Below, in pieces: positions 38,465-46,614 of a stretch of 64,000 bases of DNA. The position numbers and the translations under genes were made by a program. This DNA comes from Actinomycetes bacterium. GTDB lineage: Bacteria; Actinomycetota; Actinomycetes; Mycobacteriales; Mycobacteriaceae. The stretch covers positions 1 to 64,000 of the forward strand of contig JAEWRC010000195.1 in the NCBI GenBank assembly GCA_023460175.1, written 5' to 3'. The notes below the pieces were generated by a model. It made no database searches and was not told the origin of the DNA. It saw only the letters and a program-made list of their open reading frames with translations. Every line of letters begins with the position of its first letter. Within the stretch, counting starts at the first letter, position 1.

Positions 38465-40432
38465 GTGGGTCCAAGCGACAGCACGCCAGTCGATGGGACT
38501 CCGAGCGTCAACGGTTCGGCGACACCCCCAAGGCAAAAGCTGGAGAAGGTCGTCATCCGGTTCGCCGGTGACTCCGGCGACGGCATGCAGCTCACGGGTG
38601 ACCGGTTCACCTCGGAGGCCGCGCTCTTCGGCAACGACCTCGCGACCCAGCCCAACTATCCCGCGGAGATCCGTGCGCCGCAGGGCACGCTGCCGGGCGT
38701 CTCGTCGTTCCAGATCCAGATCGCCGATTTCGACATCCTGACCGCCGGTGACCGCCCCGACGTGCTCGTGGCGATGAACCCGGCCGCGCTCAAGGCCAAC
38801 ATCGGCGACCTGCCGCGCGGCGGTCTGGTGATCGCCAACTCCGACGAGTTCACCAAGCGCAACCTGGCCAAGGTCGGCTACGACGCCAACCCGCTGGAAA
38901 ACGAGGAGCTGTCCGAGTACGTCGTACAGGCCGTTCCGATGACCACGCTGACCCTGGGCGCCGTCGAGGAGATCGGCGCCACCAAGAAGGACGGTCAGCG
39001 CGCCAAGAACATGTTCGCCCTCGGGCTGCTGTCCTGGATGTACGGCCGGCCGATCGAGACCAGCGAGACGTTCATCCGGGAGAAGTTCGCCCGCAAGCCC
39101 GACATCGCCGAGGCCAACGTGCTGGCGCTCAAGGCCGGCTGGAACTACGGCGAGACCACCGAGGCCTTCGGCACCACCTACGAGATCGCCCCGGCCAAGC
39201 TGCCGTCCGGCGAGTACCGGCAGATCTCCGGCAACACCGCGCTGGCCTACGGACTGGTCGCGGCGGGTCAGCTCGCCGATCTGCAGGTGATGCTGGGTAG
39301 CTACCCGATCACCCCGGCGTCGGACATCCTGCACGAGCTGTCCAAGCACAAGCACTTCAACGTCCTGACCTTCCAGGCCGAGGACGAGATCGCCGGCATC
39401 GGTTCGGCCATCGGCGCCTCCTACGGCGGCTCGCTGGGTGTCACCACCACCTCCGGCCCCGGCATCTCGCTGAAGTCCGAGGCCATGGGCCTGGCCGTGA
39501 TGACCGAGCTGCCGCTGGTGATCGTCGACGTGCAGCGTGGCGGCCCCTCGACCGGACTGCCGACCAAGACCGAACAGTCCGACCTGCTGCAGGCGATGTT
39601 CGGCCGCAACGGCGAATCGCCGGTGGCCGTGCTGGCGCCGCAGTCGCCGTCCGACTGCTTCGACATGGCCCTCGAGGCCGCCCGGATCGCCGTCAAGTAC
39701 CACACCCCGGTGGTGCTGCTGTCCGACGGCGCGATCGCCAACGGCTCGGAGCCGTGGCGGATCCCGGACATCGCCGGCTACGAGAAGATCGAGCACACCT
39801 TCGCCAAGCAGGGTGAGCCGTTCCAGCCGTACGCCCGCGACGCGGACACGCTGGCCCGCCAGTTCGCCGTGCCCGGCACTCCCGGACTCGAGCACCGCAT
39901 CGGCGGCCTGGAGTCGGCCAACGGCTCCGGCAACATCTCCTACGAGCCCGCCAACCACGACCTGATGGTCCGGCTGCGGCAGCAGAAGATCGAGGGCATC
40001 ACGGTGCCCGATCTCGAGGTCGACGATCCCACCGGGGATGCCGAACTGCTGCTGCTCGGCTGGGGCAGCTCGTACGGACCGATCGGTGAAGCCTGCCGAC
40101 GGGCGCGGCGCAACGGCATCAAGGTGGCCCACGCACAGCTGCGCCATCTCAATCCATTCCCGGCCAACCTCGGCGACGTGCTGAAGCGTTATCCGAAGGT
40201 GGTCTGTCCCGAGATGAACCTCGGCCAGCTCGCGCTGCTGTTGCGCGGCAAGTTCCTGGTCGACGTGCAATCGGTGACCAAGGTGCAGGGAATGGCGTTT
40301 CTGGCCGACGAGGTCGAGGGCATCATCGACGCGGCTCTCGATGGCACGTTGGCCGAAAAGGAAAGTGACAAAGCCAAATTCGCGCGCGTGGCGGCAGCCA
40401 CGGTGGATTCAGGCGTAGGAGCGAACGTATGA
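38465..40432 (+). CDS. korA: 2-oxoglutarate:ferredoxin oxidoreductase, alpha subunit
   Basis: 655 residues. N-terminal gamma-type domain (FAGDSGDGMQLTGDRFTSE; about 30-200) fused to the alpha domain (SGNTALAYGLVAAG...GSYPITPASD, then TEQSDLLQAMFGRNGESP). With KorB it decarboxylates 2-oxoglutarate to succinyl-CoA, an oxygen-tolerant anaplerotic/TCA route in mycobacteria. The GTG at 38465 is preferred over GTG 38444 because GGCGGAG lies just upstream. Stop overlaps korB start (ATGA). Matches Rv2455c. Confidence 0.95.
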   Translation: MGPSDSTPVDGTPSVNGSATPPRQKLEKVVIRFAGDSGDGMQLTGDRFTSEAALFGNDLATQPNYPAEIRAPQGTLPGVSSFQIQIADFDILTAGDRPDVLVAMNPAALKANIGDLPRGGLVIANSDEFTKRNLAKVGYDANPLENEELSEYVVQAVPMTTLTLGAVEEIGATKKDGQRAKNMFALGLLSWMYGRPIETSETFIREKFARKPDIAEANVLALKAGWNYGETTEAFGTTYEIAPAKLPSGEYRQISGNTALAYGLVAAGQLADLQVMLGSYPITPASDILHELSKHKHFNVLTFQAEDEIAGIGSAIGASYGGSLGVTTTSGPGISLKSEAMGLAVMTELPLVIVDVQRGGPSTGLPTKTEQSDLLQAMFGRNGESPVAVLAPQSPSDCFDMALEAARIAVKYHTPVVLLSDGAIANGSEPWRIPDIAGYEKIEHTFAKQGEPFQPYARDADTLARQFAVPGTPGLEHRIGGLESANGSGNISYEPANHDLMVRLRQQKIEGITVPDLEVDDPTGDAELLLLGWGSSYGPIGEACRRARRNGIKVAHAQLRHLNPFPANLGDVLKRYPKVVCPEMNLGQLALLLRGKFLVDVQSVTKVQGMAFLADEVEGIIDAALDGTLAEKESDKAKFARVAAATVDSGVGANV

Positions 40433-41517
40433 CGGATTTGATGGGAAGCATCAGCGGTGTCGACCTGGGCATCACGCCCGGGCCGAGCAAGACCAGCGGG
40501 GTGCCCACCACCGACGTGCCTCAGAAGGGCAAGGACTTCACCAGTGACCAGGAGGTCCGCTGGTGCCCCGGTTGCGGCGACTACGTCATCCTCAACACCA
40601 TCCGCAACTTCCTCCCGGAGTTGGGTCTCAAGCGCGAGAACATGGTGTTCGTCAGCGGCATCGGTTGCTCGAGCCGTTTCCCGTACTACCTGGAGACCTA
40701 CGGATTCCACTCGATCCACGGTCGCGCGCCGACCATCGCCACCGGCCTGACGCTGGCGCGCGATGACCTGTCGGTCTGGGTGGTCACCGGTGACGGTGAC
40801 GCGCTCTCGATCGGTGGCAACCACCTGATCCACGCGCTGCGCCGCAACATGAACATCACGATCCTGCTGTTCAACAACCGGATCTACGGCCTGACCAAGG
40901 GGCAGTACTCGCCCACCTCGGAGGTCGGCAAGGTCACCAAGTCGACACCGATGGGTTCGTTGGACACGCCGTTCAACCCGGTGTCGCTGGCGTTGGGCGC
41001 CGAGGCCACGTTCGTCGGTCGGGCGCTGGACTCCGACCGCGCCGGGTTGACCGCGGTGTTGCGCGGTGCCGCCGAGCACCGCGGGGCCGCGATCGTCGAA
41101 ATCCTGCAGGACTGCCCGATTTTCAACGACGGCTCATTCGACCTGCTGCGCAAGGACGGCGCCGAGGAGCGCGTCATCCGGGTCACCCAGGGCGAACCGA
41201 TCACCTTCGGGGCCGACGGTGAATATTGCGTCGTGCGTTCGGGATTCGGGCTCGACGTGGCCAAGACCGCCGATGTGGCGGCCGAGGACATCGTCGTGCA
41301 CGACGCCACGATGGCGGATCCGGCCTACTCGTTCGCGCTGTCGCGGCTGAGTGACCAGAACCTCGAGCACACCGTGATGGGCATCTTCCGTCAGGTGAGC
41401 CGCCCGACCTACAACGATCAGGCCCGGGCGCAGGTCGCGTCGGCGCGGGAGACCATCCCCAACGACACCGCCGCCCTGCAGTCGCTGCTGCGTGGCCGCG
41501 ACACCTGGACCGTCTGA
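40429..41517 (+). CDS. korB: 2-oxoglutarate:ferredoxin oxidoreductase, beta subunit
   Basis: 362 residues. Binds thiamine diphosphate (GDGDALSIGGNHL...NNRIYGLTKGQYSPT) and a [4Fe-4S] cluster through cysteines in WCPGCGD, GIGCSSR and a later QDCPIFN. Translationally coupled to korA. A strong terminator follows at 41533. Matches Rv2454c. Confidence 0.96.
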   Translation: MTDLMGSISGVDLGITPGPSKTSGVPTTDVPQKGKDFTSDQEVRWCPGCGDYVILNTIRNFLPELGLKRENMVFVSGIGCSSRFPYYLETYGFHSIHGRAPTIATGLTLARDDLSVWVVTGDGDALSIGGNHLIHALRRNMNITILLFNNRIYGLTKGQYSPTSEVGKVTKSTPMGSLDTPFNPVSLALGAEATFVGRALDSDRAGLTAVLRGAAEHRGAAIVEILQDCPIFNDGSFDLLRKDGAEERVIRVTQGEPITFGADGEYCVVRSGFGLDVAKTADVAAEDIVVHDATMADPAYSFALSRLSDQNLEHTVMGIFRQVSRPTYNDQARAQVASARETIPNDTAALQSLLRGRDTWTV

Positions 41518-41532
41518 CACCCAACCAACCCG

Positions 41533-41576
41533 TTGGGCGCGAAAACCGCACGGATTTCGCGCCCAAAGGCCTTTTT
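41533..41576 (+). terminator. Intrinsic terminator of korAB
   Basis: TTGGGCGCGAAA (41533-41544) pairs perfectly with TTTCGCGCCCAA (41555-41566); TTTTT at 41572-41576. Confidence 0.88.
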
Positions 41577-41606
41577 CGGCCCGCACCGCGGGCTAATCTG
41601 TCTCCC

Positions 41607-42170
41607 ATGTCCTCCCCGTTGGCCGGCGTCGTCCTGGCCGGTGGGGCGTCGCGACGGATGGGCCGGGACAAGGCCACGGTGCTGTTCGGTGGGCCCGACG
41701 GCGATCAGACCATGGTCGAATTGGTGGTCGCCGCGCTGAGCGCGCGCTGCGCACCCGTCTTCGTCATCGCCGCACCCGGACAACAACTTCCGGAGTTGTC
41801 GGCCACCATCCTGCGCGACGAGATCCGCGGTGTCGGACCGCTGCTGGCCACCGGGCGGGGCCTGCGCGCCGCCGCCGAGGCCGGCCGGGAGCGGGCGTTC
41901 GTCTGCGCCGTGGACATGCCGCTGATGACACCGGCACTCATCGACGAACTTGCCGCCCATGTCGGCCCGGACGTCGTGTTGCCGTGGGACGGCCGCGACC
42001 ATTACCTGGCCGGGATCTACGCGACGTCCTTGGCCGAGCGGATCGACGAACTCGTCGCGGCCGGCGAGCGCAGCATGCGCGCGCTCGTGGACACCGTGCA
42101 CACCCAGCGGATCGTGCTGGATCCGACGCCGGCCCTGAGCAATATCAACTCCGCGGCCGATCTGCCCTGA
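41607..42170 (+). CDS. mobA: Molybdenum cofactor guanylyltransferase
   Basis: 187 residues. Nucleotide motif LAGGASRRMGRDK near the N-terminus, CAVDMPLM with the metal-binding Asp, and a late NINSAAD. It adds GMP to molybdopterin to give bis-MGD, the cofactor used by the FdhF-type enzyme encoded 25 kb away. TAATCT (41594-41599) ends 7 nt before the ATG: leaderless. Matches Rv2453c, slightly short. Confidence 0.93.
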   Translation: MSSPLAGVVLAGGASRRMGRDKATVLFGGPDGDQTMVELVVAALSARCAPVFVIAAPGQQLPELSATILRDEIRGVGPLLATGRGLRAAAEAGRERAFVCAVDMPLMTPALIDELAAHVGPDVVLPWDGRDHYLAGIYATSLAERIDELVAAGERSMRALVDTVHTQRIVLDPTPALSNINSAADLP

Positions 42171-42444
42171 GCCCGGCGGGCCAACATCGTTGCGCGGCAA
42201 CGCGATCACCGATATCCGTCGCCGCGAGCAACGCGCAACGCGGGATCCGATAGCGCGGCACATGCGCTGAAACAATGGTTTGGTAACGACGCCCATCCGA
42301 ATTCGTTAGCAGGGCTCGATATTGCGTCCGCAACGGTTTAATGGGCACTGCCGAGCCCGGCGAAATGTCGGGTCACGACTTTCACAACAGTAACGCTGCT
42401 ATCAGAACGACTGTCCTGCAATCGATTTGGCGACCGGATCGTTA

Positions 42445-42460
42445 CGTGTTGCGAATCACA
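42445..42460. promoter_or_regulatory. CRP-like site 1 upstream of rpf
   Basis: CGTGTTGCGAATCACA, 8 of 10 matches to TGTGA-N6-TCACA. Its right part also forms the left arm of the dyad TGCGAATCAC/GTGATTCGCA (42450-42478). Confidence 0.4.
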
Positions 42461-42467
42461 AAATCAT

Positions 42468-42483
42468 GGTGATTCGCATCACA
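42468..42483. promoter_or_regulatory. CRP-like site 2 upstream of rpf
   Basis: GGTGATTCGCATCACA, 9 of 10 matches. Centre is 23 bp (about two helical turns) from site 1. Confidence 0.55.
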
Positions 42484-42696
42484 AATACGGCCGTGGCGTG
42501 CGAGATCGCCCCGCTTTCAGAATCCCCGCGTGACCTGCACAGATTTCTCTCAGCTTCGACCGTGATCTGTCCGTTATCAAACCGAGATACCCATTTTGGC
42601 GATGTGACTAACCCGAATCGGGTCCGTACGTTCGATTCCGACCCGAACAGGGAAACGAAAAACTGAATCTACGAACCCCTGCGTGTGAATGGGACC

Positions 42697-42852
42697 GTGA
42701 GAGGCCGACAGGCCTCACCGGCCGCCGGACCGATGTTCCGGCGGGGTGCTCTACCCCCCGTTGTCGTGCCTGACCGAGATGGCACGCCCCAACCCAAACG
42801 CTGGCCTGGCGACAGGCATCACACGTCCGACTCGAAGCCGAGTTGGACGTGT
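42697..42852 (+). ncRNA. Structured 5' leader of rpf (candidate cis-regulatory RNA)
   Basis: Six successive hairpins: 42697-42718; CCGCCGGA/TCCGGCGG 42722-42744; GGGGT/ACCCC 42743-42757; CGTGCC/GGCACG 42765-42786; GCCTG/CAGGC 42804-42817; and a 14-bp stem ACACGTCCGACTCG/CGAGTTGGACGTGT 42821-42852 ending 20 nt before GAAAGGA. It does not show the GGGTGAAT-type core I would expect of the ydaO (c-di-AMP) riboswitch. Could be a new leader class or simply a stable UTR. Confidence 0.45.
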
Positions 42853-42885
42853 TCTTCGGCGCGCGCGTTGCGAAAGGAATGACCT

Positions 42886-43209
42886 TTGAAGAACCTCCGG
42901 AAGAAGCTCACCATGGCCGCCATCGGTGGAGCGTTTGTTGCCGCTCCGCTGGCCCTGGGGACCGCTACCGCCAACGCGGACAGCGTCAACTGGGATGCCA
43001 TCGCGGCCTGCGAGTCCGGCGGTAACTGGGCCATCAACACCGGTAACGGGTACTACGGTGGTCTGCAGTTCTCCATGAGCACCTGGCACGCCAACGGCGG
43101 CTCCGGCTCCCCGCACAACGCCAGCAAGTCCGAGCAGATCCGCGTCGCGGAGAACACCCTGCGCAGCCAGGGCATCGGCGCGTGGCCGAGCTGCGGCGGT
43201 CGCGGCTAG
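42886..43209 (+). CDS. rpf: Resuscitation-promoting factor, short secreted form (RpfC/RpfE-like)
   Basis: 107 residues from a TTG after GAAAGGA. Signal peptide with cleavage ANA|DSV (about residue 31), then just one Rpf transglycosylase domain (about 33-107): catalytic E43 in AACESGGNW, YYGGLQFSMSTW, and a terminal Cys pairing with C42. The enzyme cleaves peptidoglycan and wakes dormant cells. The position is that of M. tuberculosis rpfE, whose protein is longer with a Pro-rich region; here that part is absent. Confidence 0.93.
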   Translation: MKNLRKKLTMAAIGGAFVAAPLALGTATANADSVNWDAIAACESGGNWAINTGNGYYGGLQFSMSTWHANGGSGSPHNASKSEQIRVAENTLRSQGIGAWPSCGGRG

Positions 43210-43227
43210 TCACCACCTCAACGCGCA

Positions 43228-43260
43228 CAGCGCCGGACACTTCCGAAGTGTCCGGCGCTG
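43228..43260. terminator. Bidirectional hairpin between rpf and the FAD oxygenase
   Basis: CAGCGCCGGACACTT (43228-43242) pairs perfectly with AAGTGTCCGGCGCTG (43246-43260) around CCG; TT follows on either side. Confidence 0.85.
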
Positions 43261-43278
43261 TTGCGTTCGGTTCGAGGA

Positions 43279-44451
43279 TCAGACCGCGGGCAGTCGGAAC
43301 GCCGAGCCGGCGGCGATGCCGGCCAGGTGCCGCGTCACGAACGCCTCGGGAATCAGCACGGTGGCCCGGCTCGCGGCCGCGCTGAGAACGGCCGGTTGCA
43401 GGTTGACCACCCGACCCACCAGCTTCGACTCCCACACCAGGCGCCGCAGCCGCGGACGGCGCACCCGTGCGTACCGGGCGAAGACCGCCGCGAGATCCGA
43501 CGGACCCGCGCCGACGAGGTGCGCCAGGATTGCGGCGTCCTCCAGTCCCTGGCAGCCGCCCTGGCCGAGATGGGGCCGCATCGGATGGGCAGCGTCGCCG
43601 ACGAGCACCACGGGCCCCGCCGCCCAGGTGCGGGCGGGAGCCCGGTCGTACAGATCGTTGCGCAGGACCTGTCCGGCCGCGGTGGCGGCCAGCACCGCGG
43701 GCACCGGATGGGCCCAATCGGCGAACTTCGCGCGCAGGTAGGCCAGCTCGCCGTCGGTGCAGCGGTGCCCCTCCGGGAGCCGCTCGGTGGCGAACCAATA
43801 GGTGTGGTCGGCACCCAGGGGCACGTGACCCACCTCGGTCCCGGCGCCCAGCGTCTCCCCGGCCAGGTCGGGGTCCAGGGCGACGTCGGCGACCCCGCGC
43901 CAGGCCGTGTACCCGGCGTAGCGCGCCGACAGAGCGCCGTTGAGGTGCCGCGCCACCACGGAGTTCACCCCGTCGGCGCCGATCACCGCGTCCGCCTCGA
44001 TCCGCTCACCGGCCGCGGTGCGCACGGCCGCGCCGGCCGCCGTGGGTTCGACGGCCGTCACCGCCTCGCCGTAGGACACCGTCCCGTCCGGTAGCGCCCC
44101 GGCCAAAATGTCGCTCAGCGCGCCCCGCTGGATCACCACCAGCGGCTCGCCCAGCGCCTTGACCATGCGTTGCGCCGACGGCCGTCGCAGCCAGGTGCCG
44201 TCGTGCCAGCGCAGCGCGCCGGCGGTGACCCGACCACCGGCCCGCCGCACCGGGTCGCCCAGCCCGATCTCGTCGAGGGCGGCCAGCGCGTTGGGCCAGA
44301 TGCTGATGCCCGCGCCGATCGCGGTATCCCGGCGTTCCTCGAACACCCGCACCGAATGACCGTGGCGCTGCAGCGCCGCCGCGGTGGCCAGACCGGCGAT
44401 CCCGGCCCCGACGACGAGAAAGGACCTGCCCGCACCCGCGCTACCCGCCAC
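43279..44451 (-). CDS. FAD-dependent aromatic-ring monooxygenase-like protein
   Basis: 390 residues, class A flavoprotein monooxygenase (UbiH/salicylate-hydroxylase type). Dinucleotide motif VVGAGIAGLATAAAL, DG motif AVIGADGVNSVVAR (about 160-173) and GDAAHPMRPHLGQGG (about 285-299) are all present. Substrate unknown. The GTG start has TAGGTT (44459-44464, minus) ending 7 nt upstream, a leaderless arrangement mirrored by the divergent gene. Confidence 0.85.
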   Translation of the reverse strand: MAGSAGAGRSFLVVGAGIAGLATAAALQRHGHSVRVFEERRDTAIGAGISIWPNALAALDEIGLGDPVRRAGGRVTAGALRWHDGTWLRRPSAQRMVKALGEPLVVIQRGALSDILAGALPDGTVSYGEAVTAVEPTAAGAAVRTAAGERIEADAVIGADGVNSVVARHLNGALSARYAGYTAWRGVADVALDPDLAGETLGAGTEVGHVPLGADHTYWFATERLPEGHRCTDGELAYLRAKFADWAHPVPAVLAATAAGQVLRNDLYDRAPARTWAAGPVVLVGDAAHPMRPHLGQGGCQGLEDAAILAHLVGAGPSDLAAVFARYARVRRPRLRRLVWESKLVGRVVNLQPAVLSAAASRATVLIPEAFVTRHLAGIAAGSAFRLPAV

Positions 44452-44523
44452 AGGTTCGAACCTAGGTCACCGCGGCGTCATTGCCCCGGTGTCGGCGCCG
44501 CCGCCGGCGGTAGGTTGATTCCC

Positions 44524-45792
44524 ATGGCCGAAACACACCGGGAATCCGACCGCGAGTTCGACATCGTCGTGTACGGCGCGACGGGGTTCGTGGGCAAGCT
44601 GACCGCCGAGTATCTGTCCCGCGCGGGCACCGGGGCGCGTATCGCGCTGGCCGGGCGCTCCCCGGACAAGGTGCTCGCGGTGCGCGACTCGCTGGGCGCC
44701 GCGGCCCGGGACTGGCAGATCCTGACCGCCGATGCGTCCGCACCCTCGACGCTCAACGACATGGCCGCGCGCACCAGGGTGGTCATCACGACCGTCGGCC
44801 CGTATGCGAAGTACGGTCTGCCGCTGGTCGCGGCGTGCGCGGCGGCCGGTACCGATTACGCGGACCTGACCGGGGAACCCAACTTCGTCCTCGAGAGCAT
44901 GGACCTGTACCACAAGCAGGCCATCGACACCGGCGCGCGGATCGTGCACGCGTGCGGGTTCGATTCCATCCCGTCGGACATGAACGTCTACGCGCTGTAC
45001 AAGCGCGCCCAGGCCGACGGGGCCGGCGAACTGCGCGACACCAACCTGGTGGTGCGGACCTTCGCGGGCGGGGTGTCCGGCGGTACGACGGCCTCGATGC
45101 TGGAGTTGATGACGGCGGCCTCCAACGACCCGCGGCTGCGCGACGAACTCAACGACCCCTACACCTTGAGCCCGGATCGCGGCGCCGAACCGAACCTGGG
45201 CGCCCAGCCCGACGTGCGGTGGCGTCGCGGCGCCGAGATCGCCCCCGAGCTGCGCGGATACTGGACCGCGGCGTTCGCGATGGCGATGCCCAACAGCCGA
45301 ATTGTGCGGCGCAGCAACGCATTATTGGACTACGCCTACGGCCGCAAGTTCGAATACGGCGAGCAGATGAGCGTCGGGCGGTCGCGGCTGGCGCCGCTGG
45401 CCGCCGCCGCGGTCACGGGCGTCAACGCGGCGGCGCTGGGCCTGGGCAGCCGGTTCTTCAAGTTCCTGCCGCGCGGCCTCGTCGACCGCGTGGTGCCCAA
45501 GCCCGGCGAGGGTCCCAGCGAACAAACCAGGGAACGCGGTCACTACACCATCGAGACCTACGCGACCACCGACACCGGGGCGCGCTACCGGGCCACGATC
45601 GCTCAGCAGGGCGACCCCGGATACAAGGCGACCGCGGTGCTGCTGGGGGAGACCGGGCTGGCGCTGGCGATGGACCGCGATGCGCTATCTCCGCTGCGTG
45701 GCGTGCTGACCCCGGCCGCGGCGGCCGGGGACGCGCTGCTGACCCGACTGCCCGCCGCCGGGGTCACGCTGACCACGGAACGGCTGGACTGA
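44524..45792 (+). CDS. Saccharopine-dehydrogenase-like reductase (Rv2449c-like)
   Basis: 422 residues. Rossmann motif VVYGATGFVGKLTAEYL at about 14-30, then the conserved TVGPYAKYGLPLVAACAAAGTDYADLTGE region. This family includes Rv2953, a trans-acting enoyl reductase for lipid synthesis; whether this one acts on lipids is unknown. Position between rpf and valS matches Rv2449c. TAGGTT (44511-44516) ends 7 nt before the ATG. Confidence 0.88.
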   Translation: MAETHRESDREFDIVVYGATGFVGKLTAEYLSRAGTGARIALAGRSPDKVLAVRDSLGAAARDWQILTADASAPSTLNDMAARTRVVITTVGPYAKYGLPLVAACAAAGTDYADLTGEPNFVLESMDLYHKQAIDTGARIVHACGFDSIPSDMNVYALYKRAQADGAGELRDTNLVVRTFAGGVSGGTTASMLELMTAASNDPRLRDELNDPYTLSPDRGAEPNLGAQPDVRWRRGAEIAPELRGYWTAAFAMAMPNSRIVRRSNALLDYAYGRKFEYGEQMSVGRSRLAPLAAAAVTGVNAAALGLGSRFFKFLPRGLVDRVVPKPGEGPSEQTRERGHYTIETYATTDTGARYRATIAQQGDPGYKATAVLLGETGLALAMDRDALSPLRGVLTPAAAAGDALLTRLPAAGVTLTTERLD

Positions 45793-45886
45793 ATCGACGA
45801 CGATCATGCCTGAACCAAGATCGTGTGGACTATTGTCATCGGCGAAACACGTCCACAAGCAGCAAATACCAGACAGAAGGTGAAGC

Positions 45887-46495
45887 ATGGCTGGACTCGA
45901 TGATCTGTTCGCACAGATCCCGGTGCAAGACATCGCGAACAAGCTCGGGGCGTCCGAGGGTGAGGTCAACAACGCCATCCAGCAACTGGTGCCGGCGCTG
46001 GTGGGCGGGCTGCAGGTGAACGCGCAGAACGACGACCAGGTTGCCAGCAAGATCGCCTCTTCGGCCGAGCAGCACGCCGGCCTGCTCGACGGCGGCGTGG
46101 CCGTCGACAACGTGGACGAGAACGACGGCGACAAGATCGTCGCCAACATCTTCGGCGGGAACAACAGCGACACGGTGGCGTCCGCGCTGGCCGGCGGCGG
46201 TGCCGGGGGCGCCGGCGGCGACCTGATCAAGCGGTTGCTGCCGATCCTGGCGCCCATCGTGCTGGCCTACATCGGCAAGCAGTTCGCGGGCAACAACGCC
46301 CCGGAGGCCCAGGCCCAGCAGGGCGGCGGCGGGGTGCTCGGTGACGTGCTCGGCGGCATCCTCGGCGGCGCGACCGGCGGCGGTGGCGGCAACAACGCGC
46401 TGGGCAGCATCCTGGGCAGCGTGCTCGGCGGCGGCAGCGGCGGCAACAACCCGATCGGCGACATCCTGGGCGGGTTGCTCGGCGGCAAGAAGTAA
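45887..46495 (+). CDS. DUF937 family protein with Gly-rich tail
   Basis: 202 residues. The N-terminal half is the helical DUF937 domain (IANKLGASEGEVNNAIQQLVPALVGGL), with a hydrophobic segment near 107-125; the second half is a Gly/Asn-rich repeat of the form GxxLGxxLGG. No signal peptide. Function unknown; related proteins (YidB) are reported to affect DNA topology in E. coli. GAAGGTGAAG precedes the ATG. No equivalent is at this position in the M. tuberculosis order I remember. Confidence 0.8.
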   Translation: MAGLDDLFAQIPVQDIANKLGASEGEVNNAIQQLVPALVGGLQVNAQNDDQVASKIASSAEQHAGLLDGGVAVDNVDENDGDKIVANIFGGNNSDTVASALAGGGAGGAGGDLIKRLLPILAPIVLAYIGKQFAGNNAPEAQAQQGGGGVLGDVLGGILGGATGGGGGNNALGSILGSVLGGGSGGNNPIGDILGGLLGGKK

Positions 46496-46544
46496 CGACT
46501 CGTCGACCCGGTGGCGGGCGCGGTTCAGCGAACGCGACCGGTTC

Positions 46545-46582
46545 CGAAGGCCCCCGATCTCCGTCGAGGTCGGGGGCCTTCG
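46545..46582 (+). terminator. Hairpin between the DUF937 gene and valS
   Basis: CGAAGGCCCCCGA (46545-46557) pairs perfectly with TCGGGGGCCTTCG (46570-46582); no long T-run. Confidence 0.8.
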
Positions 46583-46614
46583 CATCGGTTTGAGCTGCTA
46601 CCTAGAATCGATGG

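Larger units (their letters stand above)
42171..42885. other. 715-bp non-coding region upstream of rpf
   Basis: The longest gene-free stretch in the window. The first 270 bp show no clear feature; 42445-42483 holds two CRP-like sites; 42484-42690 is less G/C-rich and probably contains the promoter; 42697-42852 is a chain of hairpins. Short ORFs in it (42427, 42685) have no ribosome site or codon bias. Confidence 0.7.

Noticed and set aside
42697..42852. ydaO-type c-di-AMP riboswitch before rpf
   Set aside because: The conserved GGGTGAAT-like core and surrounding sequence that I would expect are not visible; kept only as an unclassified structured leader.
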